This document shows positions 23,279-32,540 of a stretch of 64,000 nucleotides of DNA, in pieces. A program made the translations under genes and the position numbers. The stretch's first letter is position 1. Every line of letters begins with the position of its first letter. This DNA is from Periplaneta americana. Lineage: Eukaryota; Arthropoda; Insecta; Blattodea; Blattidae. The DNA lies in NCBI RefSeq assembly GCF_040183065.1, contig NC_091123.1:105986321-106050320 (forward strand). Direction: 5' to 3'. The notes beneath the pieces were generated by a model that made no database searches, had not been told where the DNA came from, and saw only the letters and a program-made list of their open reading frames with translations.

Positions 23279-24958
23279 ATGGAGAATCCTGAAGAAGTGT
23301 TGCAGTCCTTGGATGAGTTTGCAAAGCTGAAGCCAAAAGATATACCTCGAGAATTGGAAGATTATTTATCATACGTAGCCAAGACAGGAGACCCTGTGTA
23401 TCAGTGGTCAATAGTGAAATGCTTGTTTCGGGAGAAACTTTTGAACGTTATTACTGATTTCTATGAGACTAGCCCTACGATAGACTTGCCACCTTGTCCA
23501 AATGTTGACCCTTTCAGTTATGAAACTATGAAGAACAGTTTGTTGGAACGTCTTGATTCATTTCCCAGTGCACCATTCACAGTACAGAGGCTCTGCGAAT
23601 TGTTAACTACTCCAAGAAAAGAGTACAGCAGGGCTGATAAATTTATGAGGGCCATCGAGAAGAATATTTTAGTAGTTAGTACACGAGAACCTGGAAATAT
23701 TAGACGTTCTGATAACAATGGCCAACCTGAACTCTTGATGAATGGGGTTATGGATGGACGAGGTATTGAGTTAGGAGAGGCTATTGAAACAGTGAGCAGT
23801 GATGGTGTAAATCTGATGCATTCAGACGAGAATGAAGTTAATGTTACCGAGAATGAAAATGTTCCTGTAGAATGCGCAGGAATGGAGGAAATTGACATGG
23901 AAGAACAAGGTGAACACATGGAGGCTTCAAATTCCAGTGCGTGGGAAAAGGAACAATCGGATGTTTCTGTACAAAGTGAAGAAAACGGGAGCCTGAAAAG
24001 CTATGATAGTAACAGTGAGGAACGAGAAATTAAATCTAAAGAAAACTCAGAATCTCCTGAAATAAACAGTGCTGAATCTTCAGAACTATCAGCGACTGCA
24101 GAAAATGTGGACTCTTTTTCAGAAGCAGCCGGTGGGGAGTCGCATACTGAGGAAGACGGTACGAAACCTTTGAATAACAAAAACTCTTCAGAGAAAAATG
24201 AAGAGAAATGTGATGTAAAAGGCGATTGTTCCAAATCTGAAGATTCTAAGGTTGAAGAAAAAATAACCGAACCGAAAAGTGAAAAGACTACAGGAGACAT
24301 TTCGCAGGATAATGAACCTGGTATTCTCGATTCTGTTTCAGAAACAAACACCCCGTCAGATCCCGAAGTATCAGGAGGTCCTTCAACTGACGAAGAAGCA
24401 CCAAAAACTGACACTATTACCGAAATGTCACCGACAAAGGAAACACCTATTAAAGAAGCTGCAACGGAAAGCATAACAACGGATACTACAAGTTCTGTTG
24501 TTGACAGGCCTAATTCCACAGAACCCACAACAGACTCTTCGACAGGAGATACATCTAAAATTGATTCTACAATTGTGGATAATCCTCCTGCAGAGACATG
24601 TACAAAGAATGTAGGTAAAGATGTTAATGTAGATAGTACAGCTTCAGAAAGTAGCACCGCAGATATAGTAAATAAGGTAGAAGATGCCAATTCTGCAGAA
24701 CTAATACCAGTGGCGGAAAGTGCTAGTGCTAGTGTAGGGGAGGCAGAAAACAGTAATCCAACAGGAGAGCAAGTCCCTTTTGAAAACGTAGAAAATGGTG
24801 GAGAAAAATCAGAACAGGATACTGTCGATGCAGTGGGGTGTCAACAAGATGAGGCAATGGACGTGGATGAAAATGCCAGCAGTCAACCTAGCAGTGCAGA
24901 TATTGATGAGCCGATGGACCAATCAGAGCAATTGACGGAAGGACAGTTGGAGAGCTAA
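23279..24958 (+). CDS. PPP4R2: Protein phosphatase 4 regulatory subunit 2
   Basis: One uninterrupted reading frame of 559 residues. The first ~150 match the PPP4R2 domain: LEDYLSYVAKTGDPVYQWS, then LPPCPNVDPFSYETMKNSLL, PFTVQRLCELLTTPRKEY and ADKFMRAIEKNILVVS. The rest is a long acidic, Ser/Thr/Glu-rich tail without predicted fold, and the end (IDEPMDQSEQ) resembles the short acidic motif that closes the vertebrate protein. R2 bridges the PP4 catalytic subunit and R3, which dephosphorylate DNA-damage and centrosome substrates (family knowledge). The start fits AAAAAATGG and nothing conserved lies upstream. The gene sits inside the synthetase intron in antisense. No introns are seen, unlike the multi-exon vertebrate gene. 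Confidence 0.95.
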   Translation: MENPEEVLQSLDEFAKLKPKDIPRELEDYLSYVAKTGDPVYQWSIVKCLFREKLLNVITDFYETSPTIDLPPCPNVDPFSYETMKNSLLERLDSFPSAPFTVQRLCELLTTPRKEYSRADKFMRAIEKNILVVSTREPGNIRRSDNNGQPELLMNGVMDGRGIELGEAIETVSSDGVNLMHSDENEVNVTENENVPVECAGMEEIDMEEQGEHMEASNSSAWEKEQSDVSVQSEENGSLKSYDSNSEEREIKSKENSESPEINSAESSELSATAENVDSFSEAAGGESHTEEDGTKPLNNKNSSEKNEEKCDVKGDCSKSEDSKVEEKITEPKSEKTTGDISQDNEPGILDSVSETNTPSDPEVSGGPSTDEEAPKTDTITEMSPTKETPIKEAATESITTDTTSSVVDRPNSTEPTTDSSTGDTSKIDSTIVDNPPAETCTKNVGKDVNVDSTASESSTADIVNKVEDANSAELIPVAESASASVGEAENSNPTGEQVPFENVENGGEKSEQDTVDAVGCQQDEAMDVDENASSQPSSADIDEPMDQSEQLTEGQLES

Positions 24959-25090
24959 TCTGCTCTATAAAATTATGTTGTATGTAAGTACAATAATAAT
25001 TGTTTCTGGATTGGGGGTCAGGTTTTCACAGTAGGCTAGTTCAGACTTTGGTAAGTATGTACAAGTAAGTATCAGCTAGGCGATATTCCC

Positions 25091-25252
25091 GCAATAGAGA
25101 TCCAGGGCTCAAACCTACGTTACCAAATACCGTATATCTTACATAGCCTATATTTTAATTACATTTTTAGTGTTTTCTTATGATTGATGTATGACATATT
25201 GTCAGCTTCTTTACACTCTAAGGGGAAAATATGTTCTCTGGATCTCTATTGC
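25091..25252. mobile_element. 162-bp MITE downstream of PPP4R2
   Basis: Short inverted ends GCAATAGAGATCCAG at the left and its reverse complement CTGGATCTCTATTGC at the right; the interior is not related to other elements here. It may be part of the PPP4R2 3' UTR if the transcript extends this far. 25260-26390 holds nothing recognisable. Confidence 0.6.
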
Positions 25253-26394
25253 GTGAAGATGGCGGCTTGGCCGATGCTTATTACATAATTATCCAGACCA
25301 TAGACTTTTCTGTCGTGAACTAACGAAGCATGTTGTTAACTGCCAAGAGGATGTAACAAGTATCATGGCATTCGTTAATCATACAGAAAGTATATTTTCA
25401 TCAATCTTTTTGTAATTGGCCTACTAATTATTCTGGATTATACTGAGTTAACTTAGGCTTATATAAGTTCGTTTAATTCCGTAAAGACCTAACTGACTTG
25501 GAAATCCATTTATTGACTGAAAGAACATGCATGAAACAAAGTTGAACTATAAAAGGAGATTTTCTTTCAAAATGACAGTTTGAAATTGTTTGTGTCCGTT
25601 ACGGTTGTAACATATCATTATAATCAAACATGTTCGCTTTTACAACAAAATCTCTAGTTAGTATGTAGATTGCGGAAGTTTATGCACTAAAAATCAGAAA
25701 ATATGCACCGGGTATTTGTGTACTTAAAATTGCTTAAATATGCACAAAATAGGCTAATCATATGCAGTAAAAATTACTGCTCAGCCAAAGTATTTCTTGA
25801 TTTAATGTCTTATTCTGATAAAGCATAAATATTTTTGTACCTGTAGTAGGCCTAATATAAATGTAATAATGACAATATTGAAATAACATAAAGTAGGCTA
25901 TCTAATATTATTGAAAATAATACAATTTGCTTTTAAGACACGCGAAAATATGAGAGTTACAAACCACTAAAAATATTTTAAAACCAAATATCAGAAAACA
26001 GGACTTAAGTTAGTCCCGTGACTGGAAAAATCAGTTATAATTCAGGCGAAAAAAATTGTAAGCAACTACAGAATATAATTAAAAACTCGCATGTTTCTCA
26101 CACACTTGACAATAGGCTACATCACTTTATTAGCCTATCACTAAAGAAACATTTCTCCTTCTCTCCCGTTTTCCATTTCCATAGTAGCCTATATTTTTCC
26201 TACTTGTTTATTATTTTGTAATTTTAAAGCTTTCTTCACCAGTACGTGTTATTGCCTCACTTTAACACGTTTTAGTGCAAAATGAAAGAAATCACATGTT
26301 TACCCAAGCATATTGATTAATAGTCTTTATTAAAGACGAGTATGTACAACTTTCAGCTATTTTTTTATTTGATGTAGAAGCCTAGCTCGACTAT

Positions 26395-26690
26395 GGAAGA
26401 TAAAAAATCAGAAAGAAATCACAATAGAAATCAAAAGACGAAAGTGAAATTGGATAGGGCATACAATCAGGAAAGAAGATGGAGCAGTAGAAAGAATGGC
26501 TTTGGATTGGAACCCCCAGGGTAGTAGAACAAGAGGAAGTCCAAAAAATACATGGAAGAGAACAGTTTTGGAGGAATTGCTAGGGAGGGGAAAACATGGA
26601 GCGAAGTGAAGAAGTTGGCTACAAATAGGGTCCGATGGAGGCACTTTGTGAATGTCCTATCCTCCTCATGAGGAGATACAGGAGTTTGAT
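26395..26690 (+). pseudogene. Non-LTR retroelement, 3' end of the coding region
   Basis: The frame reads WIGHTIRKEDGAVERMALDW, then NPQGSRTRGSPKNTWKRTVL and ATNRVRWRHFVNVL. This W-x-G-H, N-P-Q-G-x-R-x-R-G-x-P and W-R arrangement is the C-terminal end of a non-LTR reverse-transcriptase protein from a family different from the RTE at 41180. Everything upstream of it is missing. Confidence 0.75.
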
Positions 26691-26694
26691 TGAG

Positions 26695-26845
26695 AAGCCT
26701 AGCTCGGGACCATGCAGAGTGAGAATGATTGTGGAGTATTGGTGGGAGCTGCAAGGAAAACCCCCTCATGCCTGCTTCATCTACTATAAATTTCTTCATG
26801 ACCCAAATGGGGATCAAACCCGGATTGCCGTAACAGAATTAATAC
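26695..26845 (-). mobile_element. SINE remnant
   Basis: On the - strand it has GGTTTGATCCCCATTTGGGT, a worn B box. It shares the outline of 53690-53880 (a GTGGGAG...AAAACCC block, a CTTCAT/ATCATGACC block, then GGGGATC-AACC). Copy of an unnamed tRNA-derived family. Confidence 0.45.
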
Positions 26846-27027
26846 AGACAGACTACTTGGCCATTATCCAACCATATTAATCCTGTTAATATTGTTAATG
26901 CAACAGTCAAAGTAAAATGAATAAAGAGTTGTTGAAGCAATAAAATAACTTTTTTTTCAACACTTTCCTATAGGCTAGAGTTGCAATTTAATAGCCTACA
27001 CGAACTCTCATTATGTACTAAAGTAAT

Positions 27028-27312
27028 GCTTTAACAATAAAGAATAAACTTTTACTTTAATCACTCGTAAATAAAGTACCGGTAGCAAATTCTTCCAACA
27101 TCTTAAATTTTAGCTGAAAGTATGAAGTGTTTTTAGTTTTTTAATTAGTATTGTAAAAAATATTGTATGGCAATGCTTTAACAATAAGGATGGATAAACT
27201 TTTAGTTTAATCACTCGTGAATAAAGTAGCAAATTCTTCCAACATTTTAAATTTTAGTTGAAAGTATGAACTGTTTTTAGTTTTTTATTAGTAGTGTGAA
27301 AATATTATATGG
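27028..27312 (+). repeat. Diverged tandem duplication, about 144-bp unit, two copies
   Basis: 27028-27171 and 27172-27312 both run AATGCTTTAACAATAA, ACTTTTA-TTTAATCACTCG, GCAAATTCTTCCAACAT, AAAGTATGAA-TGTTTTTAG and end ATGGC. They differ by scattered substitutions and small indels, so the duplication is old. Confidence 0.85.
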
Positions 27313-28517
27313 CACAACCGAATCAAGACTTTTATATCTGCTTGAAGAAATTAGCAAGCTCAGAAGTAATTCTCTTGATTAACTGTACCATAGTTGCATG
27401 AAGTCCAGGAGGAATTACTAGGGGAACAGACCTGGCCCTCTCACAGCAGTGTTACAGTTAAACTGGAAAACTACCTTAGGTATGCCTCATGTGTCAAATA
27501 TTCTACTTATGGGTAAAATATATTACATTGTTGTTGACAGGAAGCTAACAAATAATAAGTTAAATTGGATAATTGCTTTAAATTTAAAATGCAGCCTCTT
27601 TCCAAATAATGCTGTGTTGTTAAATTTTTAACAATAATGAAAAGAAAAAAAAACTTCCTCATAAGGGTTTGGAGAAGGTAAAAAATTGATAAAAAAGTAA
27701 AAATGTGAAAGTATGCTCTAAAATATGCAAAGCAAAATAAATGCTTTTGACAAAAAAAATCATCCAAATATGCAAAATATGTAAATTAACCATGGCCTTA
27801 TACTACATAACATGCTCAACAAAAATATACAAAAGTTTATAATAAAGTATACCGGATGATATTACAAATTTTCAGAGATGATAGCAAAGACCAAAAGCAT
27901 CAGTTTGAGATACGAACCCCAGCCCGAAAATGTCTCATTTGAAAGTTATAAGCCAAAACCATTGTTTTTAGGTTGCAGGATATGGGAGTATAACAATAGT
28001 AGAAAGAGTATGCAATCCCGCTAACATGTAGGTGCATTTCTACTCACATGAACTGTACTCGTAGATGACGTGATTTGTATTTTGACATGGTTAGTCTTGA
28101 GGTACAAGTGTTTAGAATGCAGTCTGTGTTTACATGTTGCAGAGTGCATTTGAACAGTATGGATGAAATGGAGTGTACGGCTGTGGAACTTGCAGATATG
28201 ATGTTTACTTACTGACAAGCAAATGGAAACAGTAAGGACATAGGAAGATTGTATTGGTCCACATATCCACATAACAAACATCCAGCTCATACTATGTTTC
28301 CAAGACTTTTCCAACAGTTACAGGAAACAGGGAAATTTCCACCACAATTTCACGATTGAGGAGGGAGATGAACTGCATGGACTCCTGACTTTGAAGAAGC
28401 AGTGCTTGATTGCTTGGCCGAGGAGCCTTCAATAAGCACTCGAACAGTAGCACATGAAATGTGTGTTGTGCACAGTACTGTTTAGAAAGTATTATGGGAA
28501 CAGTAGCCGCACCCCTA

Positions 28518-28901
28518 GAATGGAGTGGAATTTCTGGAGAGGTGGGGACTACGACCCAGCACTTCGATCTTTCACGATTTATTGCACTAACCCTCAAACT
28601 AGGCACATTCCCAAACCTACACCAGCTGACTACATTAAGGTTCGCTGTGTACCAAGATTTCGAGCAGGCAACCCCACTTGTCCCTATGCCAGACCCCACC
28701 ATGCATTGGCAGCCAGCATTCGGGGAATGCTATTGAATGATGACGAAATGGAGAAATATTGACGTAATGTTGTAGGTGCTTAATATGGGGAAAAACCCTA
28801 ACTGCGACTTTGTCCACTGCAAGTGTGAGTATGGATTTTTCAATGGAAAATCCCAGGCCTGCATGACTGCTCAAGGTCTGACCACTCAGCCACCACAGGG
28901 G
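28518..28901 (-). mobile_element. tRNA-derived SINE, family 1, copy 2
   Basis: The - strand head has GTGGCTGAGTGGTCAGACCT. The body matches 9958-10345 (CATTTCTCCATTTCGTCATC, CCCCGAATGCTGGCTGCCAA, GTGGGGTTGCCTGCTCGAAA). An approximate 14-bp direct repeat flanks it: TAGCCGCACCCCTAG at 28504-28518 and TAGCAGCACCCCTAC at 28902-28916. It interrupts the transposase coding region. Confidence 0.88.
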
Positions 28902-29219
28902 TAGCAGCACCCCTACCATCCACAGAAAGTTCATGCTTTGACTCCTCCTGACTTTGCATCTTGTGCCGTATTCAGTCAGTGGTTACTGCAGTGCTGTGTG
29001 GTCGACCCTCACTTTCCTATATGTGCTTTTCACCGATGAAGCCATTTCATAGAGATGGTATGCTTAATAATCTGAATAGTCATGTATTGGCTGACAATGC
29101 GAATCTCTATGCTAGAGTTGTGAGGAGCTACCAAGTAAGATTTTCAGTGAACATGTTAGCAGGCATAGTCAATAATAATGTAATTGGCCCATATCTTTTT
29201 CCACTCAATTTAACTGTAG

Positions 29220-29374
29220 CAGTGTACACTTGCAACAAGGGATAGTTGAAAAATGTAAACAGTCACATAAGGTCACCTGCTCGTTATCTCCTGATTTGGT
29301 TGGCCCATAGGGAGAGGGAACACACTGCAGCATGTTTACATTCTCCAGTTATCCCTTGCTGCGATTGTACACTG
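29220..29374. mobile_element. 155-bp palindromic MITE
   Basis: Starts CAGTGTACACTTGCAACAAG and ends with its imperfect inverse (TGTACACTG at 29366-29374), with AATGTAAACA / TGTTTACATT pairing further in. It lies between two conserved transposase blocks, which marks it as an insertion. Confidence 0.7.
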
Positions 29375-29960
29375 TTTTTTTTAAGAGACTTACTCCCGAG
29401 TTATTGGAACATATTCCACTTGATTTTCAACATGGTAGGCCCCAGCTTGTTTTGCAAATGGTGCTCGTAAATGTTTTAATCAGACATTCCCTGAAAAGTG
29501 GTTAGAAAGAGGAGGTGCTGTTTCTTGGCCAGCTCATTTGCCTGATCTGACCCACTTAATTTTTTCTTGTGGAGTCATGTACAAAGTGTTCTGTCTGCGA
29601 GACACTTGTAGAGAATGAAGAGGACCTCCTGGAAAGAATCTAGCTGCATGTGACATCGTTAGAATGACTCCAGGAATATTAGACTGGATGTGACAGCTTA
29701 TTGTGACATCATGTCTGCATCGAAGACACCAGTTTGAACAGTTGTAAATAAATGTAGCTTCAAGATAATTATATTATTAAATCTACAAACAAAGATCTTC
29801 AAATTTTCTTATTCCAGTTTGAGAGGCATCCTAAAACAATTTTGGTTTATAACTTTCGACTGAGGCCTTTCCAGACTAGGGTTTCCTATCTCAAATTGGT
29901 GGCTTTGACCTTCTCCATCATCCCTGAAAGTTTGACATTACCACGAAAACTTCCTTACTC

Positions 29961-31790
29961 TAGTGGTCGGTTTCACAAGCTCCTTTAAATTAGCACAAAC
30001 AACTTGTCAATAAACGGATCATTTAATTTTAACGAGATCTTTAAAAGTTAACTGTTTCACTATGCCTCGTTTCTTTAAAATTAACGAGCATTTACTAACG
30101 TGGGGATTTTGTACTTGTATCTTGCATGTTTTATTTCTCATATGATCATGGCTTCGAAATCGCGAATTTCATTGGTTACATATGATCACGGCTGACTTTG
30201 TTTGGCATGAGGAAACAATCATAGGCAAATGTGTAAGAGGCTGTAATTTTAAGAACATCTGAAAGTTCTTATTCTTGGTATTTTTCCTAAATACAATATG
30301 TTGTCATACCGTAATTTAAAAACAAAAACACCAGATGCTTCCAAATGTAAATAGGAATGCAGAGCAGTTAATTTGTAACTTCTAAAGGAAATATAAGAAA
30401 ATTTTGCGGACGATAAGGTAAACAGCTTCAGAATTGATGCCACAATACAGTTATTATTAAGCCTAAATTTAGGATGGGAAATTGCCTCTTCCATACTACT
30501 TTTATACTGTATTTCATGTAGATTTATGTACCTGTAACAATTTTGCCCTGCTTGTGTGGCAGAATTCAGAAGAGGTGTCATTAAATTGGATTTTAAGGGG
30601 TATCCATTGCATCCTAAAAGTAAAATCTCTTTGCACCCTTTCCATTTAAAAAGGCATCCTCCTCTTACACCTTTGGAATGTTGTGCTATTGTGTACTGAC
30701 CGTAAAACGAGAAGAATATGTTGAAGAGGCATTAAGTGGGTGATTCCTATCTGTCGTATTCTAACCTATTACAATTTCAATAAACTAGCGCTGAGGTAAT
30801 TCTGCTGATTTCGGAATTGAAAATCGTTGAATTTAATTTTTTTTTTGTGGAGATGCAATTGACCGTATATACAAGGCATAACAAAAACCTAAACTAATCA
30901 AACCTAACCTGTCACAGTTTCGTATGTGTAAGGTGTATAAGCAAAGCACGAAGGAAACTACCTCAGCGATAGTTTAGTCACAATTTATTTATGTGGAACT
31001 TTATATATGAAATTGTTTGAATATTGAATGAAAAATAGGATCTTCTGTTGCAGAATCTTTTGGCCATATTACTGCCAGGAGATACGATTGGAACATGTAG
31101 CCTACACACTCTATCGTTGTCAATGACGACAGGAAATTTAGCTGTATTGCTATTATAAAGATACGATTGGAACATGTAGCCTACACACTCTATCGTTGTC
31201 AATGACGACAGGAAATTTAGCTGTATTGCTATTATAAAGATAATAAATGTACCTATTGTGGTCGTAATGTTGATGTACGTCTGATACTTTATTCACATTT
31301 CTATACAATACAGCTTTTGACATCCGTTCCTATCACCAATTACTATTTCAAAACTTCCCGTAACATTATCTTAAAGGGAGAAGAATCTGTTGCAGAGGCG
31401 TTAAGTGGGAGATTATTACCTGTCGTATTCTAACCTATATTCAGTTTCTTCTAGAATCATTCTTATTACTTATTTCCTTAATGTGTAGCTTTCGTGAAGT
31501 TCTTTATCACTTAAATCTTCAAAATGATTATTCCAAGTGTTATTAAAACGTATAAAAGTTCGCCATTATGTTGCAAAATTTCAACATCGAATACGTCTGC
31601 CATGTTGTTGATTTTTTAACCCATCGTTACTGCTTTAACGCGACGAATTAGGTCCTAATAAATTAACGATGAGTTTAAAGATGTGTTAGCAATAATGATG
31701 TTTGGTGAAACACAAAAATTGACTAACGTATCATTAAATTATTTAACGAGATGTTATAATGATAACGAAGGTTGGTGAAACCGGCCATAG
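29961..31790. mobile_element. 1.8-kb inverted-repeat DNA transposon
   Basis: Left end TAGTGGTCGGTTTCACAAGC, right end on the - strand CTATGGCCGGTTTCACCAAC. Both carry TTAACGAG and ATTAAATGA/ATTTAAT blocks further in. A block with AAGTGGG-GATT and CTGTCGTATTCTAACCTAT occurs twice (about 30735 and 31410). No transposase frame is recognised. It contains the 79-bp tandem duplication. Confidence 0.65.
31081..31238 (+). repeat. Perfect 79-bp tandem duplication
   Basis: 31081-31159 and 31160-31238 are identical as far as I can read, starting GATACGATTGGAACATGTAG and ending GCTATTATAAA. Identity without a single change implies a very recent event or an assembly artefact. Confidence 0.93.
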
Positions 31791-32379
31791 GTTTATTAAA
31801 TGAGCCAACAGTAGCCTGTGGAGTCTGTTTGGTTTGAGTCCATTAGAAAGATTTTTAATCACTAGGATGGTAGTAATTTTGAATGTTCAATGTACAACTC
31901 ATTTTGTACAATATAGAGAATGCCGATTAATTTCATAAGCAAAATATTTAAATTGTCTTTGTGTAGTCTACCCTAAAGTTCCTATTTTCAGGTATAAATG
32001 AATTTGCTGGCTAATCCCAGTAGTAAAGAAATGTGAAACTTTTTCTGCCAGTCATCATCCTCACCTTCCTTCCTTTTTACAAGTGTCCTCAACTTAGAAA
32101 TTGAATTTAACTCCCAGACTTAATAGAATGAGAGAAAGTTTTAATTGACCATATCTGTAAGTAATTCTGAACTGACCAATCTCTCAATTAATTTTAATAT
32201 TACCGAATTTACTTGCCAAAGAAACAAAATTTAATAGCCTAATTATGTATAATGAATATTTTTATTTTTCTGAGTTACTTTTACCATTATTATTTTTGTT
32301 ATTTCTAATTAATGAGAGATATTAATTTTATTGTTTTTTTAACAGTATGTTACTTTTTTTTTTTTTTTTTTTTTGACAG

Positions 32380-32540
32380 AAACAAGATACCACCTGATCT
32401 GTGAGGCAAAGGTTACTGACTTGTGCCGTGTAAATTTTGGCAACGAACTGAGTATTAAGAGACAAACCCAGCATCAACTGCCATCTATCATCAACCAGCA
32501 TCATGAAAGTGAAGCAAATAGTTCGCCATATTTATTCTAA
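32380..32540 (+). CDS. Candidate terminal exon of unknown gene
   Basis: After a long T tract (32354-32374) and GACAG, an ideal acceptor, there is an open frame of about 52 codons ending in TAA. It includes TRYHLICEAKVTDLCRVNFG, then NELSIKRQTQHQLPSIINQH and HESEANSSPYLF. It is less AT-rich than its flanks. I recognise no family. It lies on the PPP4R2 strand about 7.4 kb downstream, so an alternative PPP4R2 end or a separate gene are both possible. It may also be chance. Confidence 0.25.

Larger units (their letters stand above)
28159..29735 (+). pseudogene. DUF4817-type transposase, broken by stops and two insertions
   Basis: N-terminal blocks: MDEMECTAVELADMMFTY, YPHNKHPAHTMFPRLFQQLQ and EEPSISTRTVAHEMCVVHST, the helix-turn-helix region of a transposase family common in insects. 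After the SINE it resumes with a PYHPQKVHALTP block, then RVVRSYQVRFSVNMLAGIVN and IGPYLFP. Past the MITE follow FQHGRPQLVLQ-like and SWPAHLPDLTHL blocks, where the last catalytic residues lie. At least four in-frame stops are visible. Confidence 0.8.
27857..29943 (+). mobile_element. 2.1-kb DNA transposon with DUF4817-type transposase, decayed
   Basis: Long diverged inverted ends (over 100 bp): TTTTCAGAGATGATAGCAAA at the left, and TTTCAGGGATGATGGAGAAG on the - strand at the right. Each is followed by CA-TTTGAGATA-GAA-CC and GAAAGTTATAA-CCAAAA. It contains a dead transposase, a SINE (28518-28901) and a small MITE (29220-29374). Confidence 0.75.

Noticed and set aside
24001..24690. 229-codon open frame on the - strand, and 133 codons at 23518-23919, inside PPP4R2
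   Set aside because: They are antisense shadows of the Ser/Glu-rich PPP4R2 frame; the amino-acid content (Ser/Val-rich) mirrors it and no conserved domain is visible.
28454..28762. Frames of 102 and 91 codons on the + strand and 136 codons on the - strand (28292-28702)
   Set aside because: They lie across the SINE and the broken transposase; other copies of the SINE explain the sequence.
31060..31260. CRISPR-like array
   Set aside because: Only two directly adjoining 79-bp units with no spacers, in a eukaryotic transposon.
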